Assembly (NCBI RefSeq): GCF_900573885.1
Contig: NZ_UPSE01000493.1
Span: 558,001 to 622,000, forward strand
DNA length: 64,000 nucleotides
DNA from: Pseudomonas viridiflava
GTDB lineage: Bacteria; Pseudomonadota; Gammaproteobacteria; Pseudomonadales; Pseudomonadaceae
Reading direction: 5' to 3'
Position numbers and translations under genes: made by a program. Below, piece by piece: positions 26,034-35,222 of the stretch. Below the pieces are notes generated by a model that worked only from the letters and a program-made list of their open reading frames with translations, was not told the origin of the DNA and did not search any database. Within the stretch, counting starts at the first letter, position 1. Each line of letters begins with the position of its first letter.

Positions 26034-27922
26034 GCCTTGCCGATCTGCCCCTCGGGCCGCTGGAGCGCGCGTTCGTCGCCAGCTTGCAGCGCCTGGACGA
26101 AGACGCCAGCGAGCCGGTGCTGCTCGCCGCAGCACTGACTTGCGCCGCCTTGGGCAATGGCGATGTGTGCCTGGTGCTGCGGCGCTGGGCGGGGCAGCGG
26201 GCGTGGCCTGAAGTGGGCGGCGGTTTGCTGCTGCCGGCGATGGCGCTTTGGGTTGAGCAATTGCGGGCCTCGCCGCTGGTTGGCGCGCCCGGTGAGTTCG
26301 CGCCGCTGATTCTGGACGGCGAGCGCCTGTATCTGGCGCGTTATCACCACTACGAAACGCAGCTGGCGGCGCAGTTGCTGGCCCGAGGCAGCGCCAATCC
26401 TGAAGTGGACGAAAGCGTGCTGGCCGACGGCCTGGCGCGCCTGTTCGCCCGCAACAACAGCCAGGTCGGGCCGGACTGGCAGCGTCTGGCCGCCGCACAA
26501 GCGGTGCGCAGAAACCTGGCGGTTATCTCCGGCGGCCCGGGCACCGGCAAAACCACCACGGTGGTGCGCTTGCTTGCGGCGTTGCTGGAGCAACCGGGCG
26601 GCGAGCGCCTGGCCATTGGCCTGGCGGCGCCGACGGGCAAAGCGGCGGCGCGCATGGCCGAAGCCATTCGTAACGCCAAGGCCGAGCTGCCCGTGAGCGA
26701 GGCGATCAAGGCGGCCTTGCCGGAAGAAGCCCGCACCTTGCACCGTTTGCTCGGCAGCCGAGGCGACACGCCGCGCGTGCGCCACACGGCGGCCAGCCCG
26801 TTGCCGCTGGATGTGCTGGTGGTGGACGAAGCGTCGATGGTCGACCTGGCGCTGATGGCCAAACTGCTCGACGCGTTGCCTACTCACGCGCGTCTGATTT
26901 TGCTCGGCGACAAAGACCAACTCTCCGCCGTGGAAGCCGGTGCGGTGTTTGCCGAACTGTGCGAAGGCCGAGGCTTTACTGCCGAAACCGCCGCCGACTT
27001 GCAACGCCTTACCGGTCAACCCGTGGAGCCGCAAACGCCGAGCTCGCGGCTGGGCGATGCGGTGGTGCTGCTCACCCACAGCCACCGATTTGCCGGCGAC
27101 AGCGGCATCGGCGAGCTGGCGCGCCGCATCAACAGCGGCGATGCCACCGGCACGGTGAACCTGCTGAAAGAGGGCAGGGCAGACCTGGCCTGGGAGAACG
27201 AACCTGCACCCGGCGCCTTGCTCGATCGTCTGGACAAGGGCTACGCGCCTTTCCTGGCGGCCGCGCGCAGCGGCGATGTGGCGGCTACGTTCGCCGCCTT
27301 CAACCGCTTCCGCGCGTTGACAGCGCAACGTCAGGGCGCATGGGGCGTGGAGGGTATCAACGAGGCACTGGAAGCACGCTTCAAGCGGCGCTTCAGCCTG
27401 CCGAGCCGCGAGCGCTGGTACCCCGGCCGGGCGGTGATGGTGCGGCAGAACGACTACGCCCTCGGTCTGTTCAATGGCGATATCGGCATTTGTCTGGCCA
27501 GTGAAAACGGCCTGCGAGTGTTCTTTGAACGTGCCGGCGAAATCGAGCCCACCTTCCGCCCGTTTTCCCCGGCGCGGTTGCCCAGCCACGACAGCGCGTT
27601 CGCCATGACCGTGCACAAAAGCCAGGGCTCGGAATTCAGCGAAGTGCTGCTGGCGCTGCCCGACACGGCCAGCCCGCTGCTCACGCGCTCGCTGTTTTAC
27701 ACCGGCATTACCCGGGCCAAGCACAAGGTGGAAATCTGGGCCTTGCCGGCGCGGTTGATGGAAGCCGTCAGCACCCGTGCCGAACGGGCGGCCGGGTTGG
27801 CTGAGCGCTTGCGGGTAGACGGCTTTGTGGCGCCGGTCGCTGCAACCGAGCCTGCGCCCGAACCGCCGAAAAGCCCGGAGAACAAGCCGGCAGGCGGGCA
27901 GGATCAGTTGAGTTTGTTTTAA
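26030..27922 (+). CDS. recD: RecBCD subunit RecD
   Basis: A 630-residue exodeoxyribonuclease V alpha chain, the 5'-3' helicase of the complex. Walker A is GGPGTGKTT (168-176), followed by GLAAPTGKAAARMAEAI, LVVDEASMVDLALM, LILLGDKDQLSAVEAGAVF and, near the end, SAFAMTVHKSQGSEFSEVLL with YTGITRAK. All helicase motifs look intact. The last 40 residues are proline- and glutamate-rich. It is the last gene of the recCBD operon; no clear terminator was found before the next gene. Confidence 0.97.
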   Translation: MSLADLPLGPLERAFVASLQRLDEDASEPVLLAAALTCAALGNGDVCLVLRRWAGQRAWPEVGGGLLLPAMALWVEQLRASPLVGAPGEFAPLILDGERLYLARYHHYETQLAAQLLARGSANPEVDESVLADGLARLFARNNSQVGPDWQRLAAAQAVRRNLAVISGGPGTGKTTTVVRLLAALLEQPGGERLAIGLAAPTGKAAARMAEAIRNAKAELPVSEAIKAALPEEARTLHRLLGSRGDTPRVRHTAASPLPLDVLVVDEASMVDLALMAKLLDALPTHARLILLGDKDQLSAVEAGAVFAELCEGRGFTAETAADLQRLTGQPVEPQTPSSRLGDAVVLLTHSHRFAGDSGIGELARRINSGDATGTVNLLKEGRADLAWENEPAPGALLDRLDKGYAPFLAAARSGDVAATFAAFNRFRALTAQRQGAWGVEGINEALEARFKRRFSLPSRERWYPGRAVMVRQNDYALGLFNGDIGICLASENGLRVFFERAGEIEPTFRPFSPARLPSHDSAFAMTVHKSQGSEFSEVLLALPDTASPLLTRSLFYTGITRAKHKVEIWALPARLMEAVSTRAERAAGLAERLRVDGFVAPVAATEPAPEPPKSPENKPAGGQDQLSLF

Positions 27923-27933
27923 GCGGCGGCGCT

Positions 27934-27966
27934 GTTGGGCTTCGCCTTTGGCTCAACCCAACCTAC
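27934..27966. repeat. GTTGGGCTTCGC...AACCCAACCTAC dispersed repeat
   Basis: A 33-base imperfect palindrome between recD and the protease gene. The same element occurs at 36942-36974, 44518-44549, 44614-44645, 45210-45243, 45412-45444, 53591-53622 and 53733-53764 in both directions. Confidence 0.85.
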
Positions 27967-28028
27967 TTGACCGTAGTGGCCTATGCTTGGCGGCAGCAGT
28001 GTTTCCCACCTTTCGACAAGGAACGGTC

Positions 28029-29939
28029 ATGGCCAAGCGTCCTGTTGCCTCCGGGGCTCGCGCCAAAGCGGCGAGCGCCGGCAAAAAATCCGCGTCCACA
28101 AAAAGCCCCGCCAGGAAGCCCTCGGCAAAAAAAACTGCGCCGCCAACGCTGGACGTGCGCCGCGACTCCATGGATTTTCGCGACCTCACCTACAGCGCCT
28201 CGCTCACGTCGTTGCCCGATGAGTTGTACCCGGTGTGGCCGCACCTGACGATTCTCGACCAGGGCACGCAAGGCGCCTGCACCGGTTTCGGCCTGGCGGC
28301 GACAGTCAATTACCTGCGCGCGGGCCGGGGCCAGCAAGGCCTCGTCAGCCCGGCCATGTTGTTTGCCATGGCGCGCCGCTATGACCAGTGGCCCGGTGAG
28401 CGCTACGACTACAGCAGCGCACGCGGGGCGATGAAAGGCTGGCACAAGCACGGTGTGTGTCTAGCCGAGAGCTGGCCGATCACGCGCAAGGCCGGCGTCA
28501 CCCCGGCCATTCAGAAAGAAGCGCTGGATATTCCCCTCGGCGCCTACTTTCGCGTGTTCTCGCGCATCAATGACGTACAGGCCGCCCTGCGCGATGTCGG
28601 CGTGGTGTTTGCCTCGGCAAAAACCCACAGCGGCTGGGAGGCACCGCGCAACGGCACAATCGCCTGGCGCCCGCAGGCCGGTGAAGAAGATGGCGGCCAC
28701 GCCTTCGCCATCGTCGGCTACACCCGCGACGGTTTTCTGGTGCAGAACTCGTGGAGCGGCTGGGGCGGTTTCACGGTCGGCGAGCACACCTATACGGGCG
28801 TGGCGCTGTGGAGCTATGCCGATTTCGAAGCGAATATCTGGGACGTGTGGGTGGCGCAGCTGGGCGTGAAGGTCAACTTCGAAGTGACCGATACCGCCAG
28901 TCGTTACACCGCCGACGGCGGCGTGGCGCGCGCCTCGCAACCGGCGCCGCCACAGGAATCGATTTACCTGCATTACCTGCACATCGACAACGGCCGCCTC
29001 GACGATCAGGGCCAGTACGCCTCCGACACCACCCAGCTCGACGCCATCATCGCCTCGCTGCAAACCACCCAGCCCAAGCACATCGTGCTGTACGCCCACG
29101 GCGGCCTGAATGCGGTGGAAGGTTCGGCCATGCGCGCTTTCAAATGGCGGCCGGTATTCGAGGCCAACGGCATCTTTGAGCTGCACTTCATTTGGGAAAC
29201 CGGCTTGTGGAGCGAGCTGGGCGACTTGCTGCGCATCAAGAAACCGGCGGTGGATGAGCGCGTGGGCGCTGCCAGTTCGTGGTGGGACAATCAGGTGGAA
29301 AAGCTCACCCAGCCACTGGGGTTCTCGCTGTGGCAGGAAATGAAGCTCGACGCCCAGCGCGCGTTTGTGCCGCAAGGCGCCGGCACGCAGGTGCTGAAGC
29401 GTTTGATCGCGTGGCTGGCGGGGCAGGGTAGCGCGGCGCCGAAAGTGCACTTGGCCGGGCACAGTGCCGGTTCAATCTGGCACGCGCATTTGCTGCAGCG
29501 CTGGCAGGCACAGGGCGGCCCGCAGATTGCCAACCTGCTGCTATTCGCCCCGGCGTGCAGCGTGGCGTTGTATGAGCAAACGTTCTTACCTGCGTTGGGC
29601 AGGACGATTGCCCAGCAAAAGCTGCTGGTGCTCTCTGACCAGGCGGAGGAAGACGACAACGTCGGCCAGGTGTACAGAAAGTCGCTGCTGTATCTGGTTT
29701 CCAATGCCTACGACAACAAAACCGCGCGCATTCCGATCTTGGGCATGGAGATTTTTCAACCAGAGCGCCAGCCGAAAAACAGTACGTTGGTGGTCGCCAG
29801 CAGTGCCAGCGCGCAAAGCAGCAGTCGCAGCCACGGCGGTTTCGACAATGACCTGCCAAGCATGAACAACCTGCTGCAAACCGTACTGGGCAGCGAGGTG
29901 CGGCGTTTGTTCAAGGACGAGGAGATGCAGGGCTATTGA
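28029..29939 (+). CDS. papain-like (C1) peptidase joined to an alpha/beta hydrolase
   Basis: A 636-residue two-domain protein. Residues 1-40 are a Lys/Ala/Ser-rich tail like those of histone H1-type bacterial proteins. Residues about 65-290 form a C1 cysteine peptidase with its full catalytic set: Gln78 and Cys84 (LDQGTQGACTGFGLAATV), His224 (EEDGGHAFAIVGYTRDG) and Asn240 (VQNSWSGWGGF). Residues about 345-600 look like an alpha/beta hydrolase, with an HGG oxyanion turn (HIVLYAHGGLNAVEGSA) and a nucleophile elbow GHSAG with Ser479. There is no signal peptide or membrane segment. The upstream in-frame start at 27948 lies within a repeat; ATG 28029 is preceded by AAGGA. The substrate is unknown, and the two domain calls rest on motifs. 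Confidence 0.85.
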   Translation: MAKRPVASGARAKAASAGKKSASTKSPARKPSAKKTAPPTLDVRRDSMDFRDLTYSASLTSLPDELYPVWPHLTILDQGTQGACTGFGLAATVNYLRAGRGQQGLVSPAMLFAMARRYDQWPGERYDYSSARGAMKGWHKHGVCLAESWPITRKAGVTPAIQKEALDIPLGAYFRVFSRINDVQAALRDVGVVFASAKTHSGWEAPRNGTIAWRPQAGEEDGGHAFAIVGYTRDGFLVQNSWSGWGGFTVGEHTYTGVALWSYADFEANIWDVWVAQLGVKVNFEVTDTASRYTADGGVARASQPAPPQESIYLHYLHIDNGRLDDQGQYASDTTQLDAIIASLQTTQPKHIVLYAHGGLNAVEGSAMRAFKWRPVFEANGIFELHFIWETGLWSELGDLLRIKKPAVDERVGAASSWWDNQVEKLTQPLGFSLWQEMKLDAQRAFVPQGAGTQVLKRLIAWLAGQGSAAPKVHLAGHSAGSIWHAHLLQRWQAQGGPQIANLLLFAPACSVALYEQTFLPALGRTIAQQKLLVLSDQAEEDDNVGQVYRKSLLYLVSNAYDNKTARIPILGMEIFQPERQPKNSTLVVASSASAQSSSRSHGGFDNDLPSMNNLLQTVLGSEVRRLFKDEEMQGY

Positions 29940-29940
29940 A

Positions 29941-29974
29941 ACGCCGTTTTGTCTGCGGTCAGACAAAACGGCGT
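29941..29974. terminator. hairpin between convergent genes
   Basis: A perfect 14-base inverted repeat (ACGCCGTTTTGTCT / AGACAAAACGGCGT, loop GCGGTC) starts just after the protease gene stop. A T tract lies inside the stem rather than after it, so termination strength is uncertain in both directions. Confidence 0.65.
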
Positions 29975-29990
29975 GAGGAAACCATACAGA

Positions 29991-30239
29991 TCACAGCGTC
30001 CAGAACGGACGCAGCGCCTCATGGTTGGCTTCGGCACGGGTAATGCCGATGTCGGCGAGTTGGGCATCGGTCAGATTCAGCAGCGCGCGGCGGGTGGTCA
30101 GTCGCCGCCAGAAGGCGCTCCAACGCGAGGCGTGCGGCGCCGCCACGGCAGTATTGAACGCCGCTGCCTTGGCGTGCGCCAACCTGCCCACCAACTCTTT
30201 TTGACCCAAGGTCAACCGAACATCGCTAAGCCCATTCAT
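29991..30239 (-). CDS. DUF1127 small protein (copy 1)
   Basis: An 82-residue protein ending in the DUF1127 (YjiS-like) helical motif: RRLTTRRALLNLTDAQLADI then GITRAEANHEALRPFW. Known DUF1127 proteins are small and Arg-rich, and several bind RNA or affect phosphate, carbon or stress responses; the role here is unknown. The start at 30239 follows AGGTGAGGGA; an in-frame ATG at 30275 would add twelve residues. It is divergent from the MocR-type regulator gene, with an inverted repeat in the shared upstream region. Confidence 0.85.
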   Translation of the reverse strand: MNGLSDVRLTLGQKELVGRLAHAKAAAFNTAVAAPHASRWSAFWRRLTTRRALLNLTDAQLADIGITRAEANHEALRPFWTL

Positions 30240-30325
30240 TTCCCTCACCTGCTCTTGTGTGTATGTGGGAAGCATGATGCCGAGCCGAACAGAAACCCGA
30301 CAGATTCAAAAAATGGGTATTTGCT

Positions 30326-30382
30326 CCATACAGATAATCGCCCTCTGCACCTGAATGGTGTTTTTCCACGGCATCTGTATGG
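30326..30382. promoter_or_regulatory. paired operator-like inverted repeat between DUF1127 and MocR genes
   Basis: CCATACAGAT (30326-30335) and ATCTGTATGG (30373-30382) are exact inverted copies, 47 bases apart start to start, in the divergent region. MocR-type dimers commonly bind two half-sites near their own promoter, so this is a candidate autoregulatory operator. The assignment is inferred. Confidence 0.5.
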
Positions 30383-30446
30383 GTGTTGCCAAAACGGCGT
30401 ATAAAACGCAGGATCTGTGCTTTCACCGCTTCCACAGGCGCGCGCC

Positions 30447-31871
30447 ATGACCCTCTACGTAAACCTTGCCGAGCTGCTCGGCGCCCGCATCGAGCAAGGC
30501 TTGTATCGCCCTGGTGACCGCTTGCCGTCGGTGCGCGCGCTAAGCGCCGAGCACGGCGTGAGCCTGAGCACGGTGCAACAGGCTTACCGGCATCTGGAAG
30601 ATCAGGGGCTGGCGCTGCCGCGTCCGAAGTCGGGCTATTACGTACCCGAAGAACGCCAGCAACCGGCGTTGCCCATGGTGTCGCGAACCGCGCAGCGGCC
30701 GGTGGAAGTGTCGCAGTGGGATCAGGTGCTGGAGTTGATCAGCGTGGCGCCGGGCAGTGACGGCTTGCACCAACTCGGGCGCGGCCGCCCGGATCACACC
30801 AGCCCGACGCTCAAACCCTTATTGCGTTCGCTGTCGCGGCTCAGTCGTCGGCAAGACCTCAATAGCCTCACCTACGGCTGCATTCGCGGCCACCTGCCGC
30901 TGCGTCAGCAGATCTCGCGGCTGATGCTCGACTCCGGCTGCCAGATTCCTGCCGAAGACGTGGTGGTGACCACCGGCTGCCACGAGGCGCTGTCGGCCGC
31001 TATTCGCGCCATTTGCGAGCCGGGCGATATCGTCGCGGTGGACTCGCCCAGCTTTCACGGCGTAATGCAGGCGCTTAAGGGGTTCGGCATGAAGGCGCTT
31101 GAGCTGCCCACCGATCCGCTTACCGGCATCAGCCTGGAGGCGCTTGAACTGGCCTTGGAGCAGTGGCCGATCAAGGCTATTCAACTGACCCCCACGTGCA
31201 ACAACCCCATGGGCTACATCATGCCGGACGCCAACAAGCGCGCCCTGATCGCCCTGGCCCAGCGCTATGACGTGGCGATTATCGAAGACGATGTGTACGG
31301 CGAACTCGCCTACCACTACCCGCGTCCGCGCACGATCAAGTCTTACGACGATGACGGCCGCGTGCTGCTGTGCAGCTCGTTTTCAAAAACCGTGGTGCCG
31401 GGGCTGCGCATCGGCTGGATTGCGCCGGGTCGCTATCTGGAACGCGTGCTGCACATGAAATACATGGGCACCGGCACCACCGCGCAGCTGCCGCAACTGG
31501 CGCTGACCGAGTTCATCGAAGGCGGCCACTACGAACCGCATATTCGCCGCATGCGCGCGCAATACATGCGCAGCCGCGACCAGATGACCGAATGGGTACG
31601 CCGCTATTTCCCGGTGGGCACACGAGTGAGTCGGCCGCAAGGCAGCTTCATGATCTGGGTGGAAATGCCCGAAGGCTTCGACAGCCTGCGCCTGAACCGC
31701 GAACTGAAAGCGCACAAGATTCAGATCGCACCCGGCAGCATTTTTTCGGCGGCCGGCAAATACCGCAACTGCTTGCGCATGAGCTACGCGAGCAAGCCAG
31801 ATGCCAAGACGGAGGCGGCGGTGAAAGTGGTAGGGGAGACGGTAGCGCGGTTATTGGTGGAGCACGCCTAA
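30447..31871 (+). CDS. MocR-type GntR regulator with aminotransferase domain
   Basis: A 474-residue PLP-dependent regulator. The N-terminal GntR winged helix reads LGARIEQGLYRPGDRLPSVR and EHGVSLSTVQQAYRHLEDQG. The C-terminal domain is a class I aminotransferase fold with the PLP lysine in SSFSKTVVPGLRIGWIAPGR, the NNP turn (TPTCNNPMGYIMPD) and the D-Y type segment IIEDDVYGELAY. MocR proteins bind DNA and use bound PLP or an amino compound as signal. The start is taken at ATG 30447; a GTG at 30417 is an alternative. The divergent DUF1127 gene is the obvious candidate target. Confidence 0.9.
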   Translation: MTLYVNLAELLGARIEQGLYRPGDRLPSVRALSAEHGVSLSTVQQAYRHLEDQGLALPRPKSGYYVPEERQQPALPMVSRTAQRPVEVSQWDQVLELISVAPGSDGLHQLGRGRPDHTSPTLKPLLRSLSRLSRRQDLNSLTYGCIRGHLPLRQQISRLMLDSGCQIPAEDVVVTTGCHEALSAAIRAICEPGDIVAVDSPSFHGVMQALKGFGMKALELPTDPLTGISLEALELALEQWPIKAIQLTPTCNNPMGYIMPDANKRALIALAQRYDVAIIEDDVYGELAYHYPRPRTIKSYDDDGRVLLCSSFSKTVVPGLRIGWIAPGRYLERVLHMKYMGTGTTAQLPQLALTEFIEGGHYEPHIRRMRAQYMRSRDQMTEWVRRYFPVGTRVSRPQGSFMIWVEMPEGFDSLRLNRELKAHKIQIAPGSIFSAAGKYRNCLRMSYASKPDAKTEAAVKVVGETVARLLVEHA

Positions 31872-31880
31872 ACCGTCAAG

Positions 31881-31980
31881 GCCCCTCACCCCTAGCCCCT
31901 CTCCCGCAAGCGGGCGAGGGGAATTTTAACGACGCGGTCAGCTCCCTCTCCCGTTTACGGGAGAGGGTTGGGGTGAGGGC
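31881..31980. repeat. GCCCCTCACCCC-type inverted repeat between convergent genes
   Basis: The left arm begins GCCCCTCACCCCTAGCCCCT and the right arm is GGGAGAGGGTTGGGGTGAGG followed by GC. Each arm also carries its own small hairpin (CCCTCTCCCGT/ACGGGAGAGGG at 31944-31967). It sits between the MocR and MFS stop codons and may act as a bidirectional terminator. Confidence 0.8.
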
Positions 31981-31992
31981 CAGCGGCAAACG

Positions 31993-33153
31993 CTATTCCC
32001 CCCCGGCCGCCTTCGCTTGCGTGTGCTCACCCAACCCATTCCCCCGCCACAACAAGACCACAAACCCTGCTGCGCCCACCGCCATCAACAGCGGCAACGC
32101 ATGCCCGCTGATCCATTGGCTCACGGCGCCGGTCAGCAGCGGCCCGATCAGGCAACCAATGCCCCAAAGCTGCGAAATGTGGGCGTTGGCGCGCACCAGC
32201 TGGTCATCGCGAAAGCGCTCGCCAATCAGAATCAGCGACAGGGTAAACAGCCCGCCCGCACTGGCGCCGAACAGCACCCACACCGGCCAGATCAGCGGCG
32301 TATGCAGCAGCACCGGCACGCACAGGCTGGAGATCAACAGCACCAAACCGCAACCCAGAAACAGGCGCTCGCGCGACATGCGATCGGCCAGCCAACCAAT
32401 GGGCAGCTGCAGCAGCGCATCGCCCACCACCACCACGCTGGCCATCAGCAACGCCGTCTCCTGAGTGAAGCCCTGACGCAGACCGTAAACCGGCAGCAGG
32501 GTGAGCATCATCGCTTCGAAGGCGGCAAACAGACTGACCGCCCAGGCAATCGCCGGCATGCTTGCGCAAAACGCCAACAGGCCGCGACCCGAGGCGCTGT
32601 GGCCGTCGACCTTTGGCGCGCCGGTACGGCCGATCAGAATCAGCGAACCGCCAATCAACAAGCCGGTGCCGGTCCAGAAACCCAGGTCAGTGGCGGTGCC
32701 CAGCAGGCTCAACACCAGCGGACCGCACAGTTGGCTCAGCGCATAGCCGGTGCCATACAGCGCCACCAGCCGCCCGCGCCAGCGATCCACGGCCAATTGA
32801 TTGATCCAGCTTTCGCCGAGGATAAACACCACGGTCAGCGCTACGCCCAGCAACAAGCGCAGCACCAGCCAGACCGGGTAGCTGGGCAACAGCGCCATGG
32901 TGCTGACGCCCAGAGCGCTGACCAGCAAACAGATTTGCATCAAGCCCGTGGTGCCAAACCGCGCCGCCAACCGGCCCGCCAACACCGAGCCCAACAGCAC
33001 GCCCACCGCGGGCATCGCCGCCATTACACCAATGGCGAAGTTGCCGTAACCCCAGCCCTCCAGACGCAGCGACACCAACGGCATGGTCACGCCCAGCGCC
33101 AAGCCGATGCTGACCACCGAGGCCACCACGGCGAAATAGGTTCCCCAACGCAT
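31993..33153 (-). CDS. MFS transporter
   Basis: A 386-residue major facilitator superfamily permease with twelve predicted membrane segments. The family loop between segments 2 and 3 is visible (GSVLAGRLAARFGTTGLMQI), and its counterpart lies in the second half (GWLADRMSRERLFLGCGLVL). The sequence GESWINQLAVDRWRGRLVAL resembles the YcaD/UMF2 group. The substrate is unknown. An upstream GGAGGG best fits a GTG at 33159, two codons before the ATG chosen here; a further GTG at 33186 lacks a ribosome site. Confidence 0.88.
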   Translation of the reverse strand: MRWGTYFAVVASVVSIGLALGVTMPLVSLRLEGWGYGNFAIGVMAAMPAVGVLLGSVLAGRLAARFGTTGLMQICLLVSALGVSTMALLPSYPVWLVLRLLLGVALTVVFILGESWINQLAVDRWRGRLVALYGTGYALSQLCGPLVLSLLGTATDLGFWTGTGLLIGGSLILIGRTGAPKVDGHSASGRGLLAFCASMPAIAWAVSLFAAFEAMMLTLLPVYGLRQGFTQETALLMASVVVVGDALLQLPIGWLADRMSRERLFLGCGLVLLISSLCVPVLLHTPLIWPVWVLFGASAGGLFTLSLILIGERFRDDQLVRANAHISQLWGIGCLIGPLLTGAVSQWISGHALPLLMAVGAAGFVVLLWRGNGLGEHTQAKAAGGE

Positions 33154-33193
33154 CACCACGGACTCTTCCCTCCAGTCGCGCCACACAATAAAA

Positions 33194-33223
33194 CGGCCGG
33201 GTCTCTTCGCAGAAACCCGGCCG
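33194..33223 (-). terminator. terminator of the aldehyde dehydrogenase gene
   Basis: On the minus strand, CGGCCGGGT and ACCCGGCCG arms are followed by TTTTATT. It lies between kauB and the MFS gene, so they are probably separate transcripts. Confidence 0.7.
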
Positions 33224-33306
33224 CAGGTATGGCTCCAAGAGCCGGCTCGTAAAGAGCGGACCTATAAATCGAAACCCCCTCAATAAAGGTTTCCGGGGCT
33301 AAGGTC

Positions 33307-33394
33307 AGGCAAGGCGCCCCGCAGCTTTAAAGCGCAGCGTACTCAAGTACGTGAGCATTTAAAGCGAGGACGCAACGCAGCCTGGCCGACGACC
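33307..33394. repeat. palindromic intergenic element around GTACTCAAGTAC
   Basis: An imperfect palindrome: GCAAGGCGCCCCGCAGCTTT, AAAGCGCAGCGTACTCAAGT, then ACGTGAGCATTTAAAGCGAG and a CGCAACGCAGCCTGGCC end. Elements of this style are scattered through Pseudomonas genomes; it occurs once in this window. Confidence 0.5.
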
Positions 33395-33415
33395 CGGAGA
33401 CCGTCCCGATATCGC

Positions 33416-34909
33416 TTACAGCTTGATCCAGGTGGATTTGAGCTCGGTGTACTTATCGAAGGCGTGCAAGGACTTGTCCCGACCATTGCCCGATTGCTTG
33501 AACCCGCCAAACGGCGCGGTCATGTCGCCGCCGTCGTACTGGTTCACCCAAACGCTGCCGGCACGCAGGGCCTTGGCGGTGAGGTGGGCTTTGGAGAGGT
33601 TGCTGGTCCAGACCGCAGCGGCCAGGCCGTAGATGCTGTCGTTGGCGATTTCCACCGCTTCTTCAGCGCTGTCGAAGGCGATAACCGAGAGCACCGGGCC
33701 AAAGATTTCTTCCTGGGCGATGCGCATGGAGTTGGTCACGCCGTCGAAAATGGTCGGCTCAACGTAGGTGCCCCCGGTGGATTCCAGCGTGCGTTTGCCG
33801 CCAGCCACCAGCTTGGCGCCGTCGGCGTGGCCGGCTTCGATGTAGCTCAGCACGTTGTTCATCTGCTGGGTGTCGACCAGTGCACCCACGTTGGTTTCCG
33901 GGTCCAGCGGGTTGCCGGCTTTCCAGCCTTTCAAGGCGTCGATCACCATCGGCACGAATTTGTCTTTGATCGAACGCTCGACCAGCAGACGCGAACCGGC
34001 GGTGCACACTTCGCCCTGGTTGAAGGCGATGGCGCCCGCAGCGGATTCGGCAGCGGCTTGCAGATCCGGCGCGTCGGCGAAAACGATGTTCGGGCTCTTG
34101 CCGCCCGCTTCCAGCCAGACGCGTTTCATGTTCGATTCGCCCGCATACACCATCAGTTGCTTGGCGATTTTGGTCGAGCCGGTGAACACGATGGTGTCGA
34201 CATCCATATGCAGCGCCAGCGCCTTGCCAACGGTGTGGCCGTAGCCGGGCAGCACGTTGAGTACGCCAGCCGGGATGCCGGCTTCGATGGCCAGTTGGGC
34301 GATGCGGATGGCGGTCAGGGGCGATTTTTCCGAAGGCTTGAGCACCACCGAGTTACCGGTGGACAGCGCCGGGCCGAGTTTCCAGCAGGCCATCATTAGC
34401 GGGAAGTTCCACGGCACGATGGCGCCAACCACGCCGATTGGCTCGCGGGTTACCAGGCCCAGTTCGTTGTGCGCGGTGGCGGCAACTTCGTCGTAGATCT
34501 TGTCGATGGCTTCACCGCTCCACGACAGCGCGCGGGCGGCGCCCGGGACGTCGATGTTCAGCGAGTCGCTGATGGGCTTGCCCATGTCCAGGGTTTCGAG
34601 CAGTGCCAGTTCTTCGGCGTTCTGATCGAGCAGGGCGGCGAAGCGAATCATGATTTCTTTGCGCTCAACCGGTGCCTTGCGCGACCACACCCCGGAGTTG
34701 AACGTGGCGCGGGCATCTTTTACGGCGAGGTCGGCATCGGCCTGGTCGCAGCTGGCAACCTGACCCAGCACACGGCCGTCGACCGGGCTGATGCAGTCGA
34801 AGGTGTCGCCCGATACCGCTGCGGTGTATTCACCGTGGATAAAGGCGCGGCCTTCGATCTTCAGATCCTGGGCGCGTTTTTCCCAATCGGCGCGGCTCAA
34901 GGTAGTCAT
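33416..34909 (-). CDS. kauB: gamma-glutamyl-gamma-aminobutyraldehyde dehydrogenase type (KauB/PuuC)
   Basis: A 497-residue NAD(P)-dependent aldehyde dehydrogenase. It matches what I recall of Pseudomonas aeruginosa KauB nearly throughout, starting MTTLSRADWEKRAQDLKIEG and ending KYTELKSTWIKL. KauB oxidises aldehydes from putrescine, agmatine and other amine breakdown. Catalytic residues are visible: Glu267 (LEAGGKSPN) and Cys302 (NQGEVCTAGSR), plus the NAD-binding FTGST motif. It is divergent from a cupin gene, with 313 bases between. No polyamine glutamylation genes are in the window, so the precise substrate is not fixed. Confidence 0.92.
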   Translation of the reverse strand: MTTLSRADWEKRAQDLKIEGRAFIHGEYTAAVSGDTFDCISPVDGRVLGQVASCDQADADLAVKDARATFNSGVWSRKAPVERKEIMIRFAALLDQNAEELALLETLDMGKPISDSLNIDVPGAARALSWSGEAIDKIYDEVAATAHNELGLVTREPIGVVGAIVPWNFPLMMACWKLGPALSTGNSVVLKPSEKSPLTAIRIAQLAIEAGIPAGVLNVLPGYGHTVGKALALHMDVDTIVFTGSTKIAKQLMVYAGESNMKRVWLEAGGKSPNIVFADAPDLQAAAESAAGAIAFNQGEVCTAGSRLLVERSIKDKFVPMVIDALKGWKAGNPLDPETNVGALVDTQQMNNVLSYIEAGHADGAKLVAGGKRTLESTGGTYVEPTIFDGVTNSMRIAQEEIFGPVLSVIAFDSAEEAVEIANDSIYGLAAAVWTSNLSKAHLTAKALRAGSVWVNQYDGGDMTAPFGGFKQSGNGRDKSLHAFDKYTELKSTWIKL

Positions 34910-35222
34910 GTGTGCGTCCTCTTATTAGTTGAGCTTTATCAAGACGAAACAGGCGAAGCATGCACGCGCGCCTGTCAAAAATTCTGCAAGCCTGCTCGGC
35001 TCGCCGGTGCCGGCCACACTAAACCAGAGCCGGGCGCCTTTCCAATATTTTTTACACGAAGGCAATAAACACCCTTGTCATGTTCGTTTTATTAAACATA
35101 GACTGCGACGCTCCGCTGCCAGGGCTGTCGTCTCGACATTCAAGGCATCGAGCCGCTGCGCTGGCCAGACTGCCTGCGCAGAAAAACACACACTTATTAC
35201 GCGCTTGGACTGGGACCAGACC

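Noticed and set aside
23748..26498. 916-codon open frame on the minus strand
   Set aside because: It is antisense to recB and recD, has low-complexity Arg/Gln/Ala-rich translation and no domain; a shadow of high-GC coding sequence.
32017..33252. 411-codon Gln/His-rich plus-strand frame
   Set aside because: It is antisense to the MFS transporter gene, whose translation is clearly membrane-protein-like.
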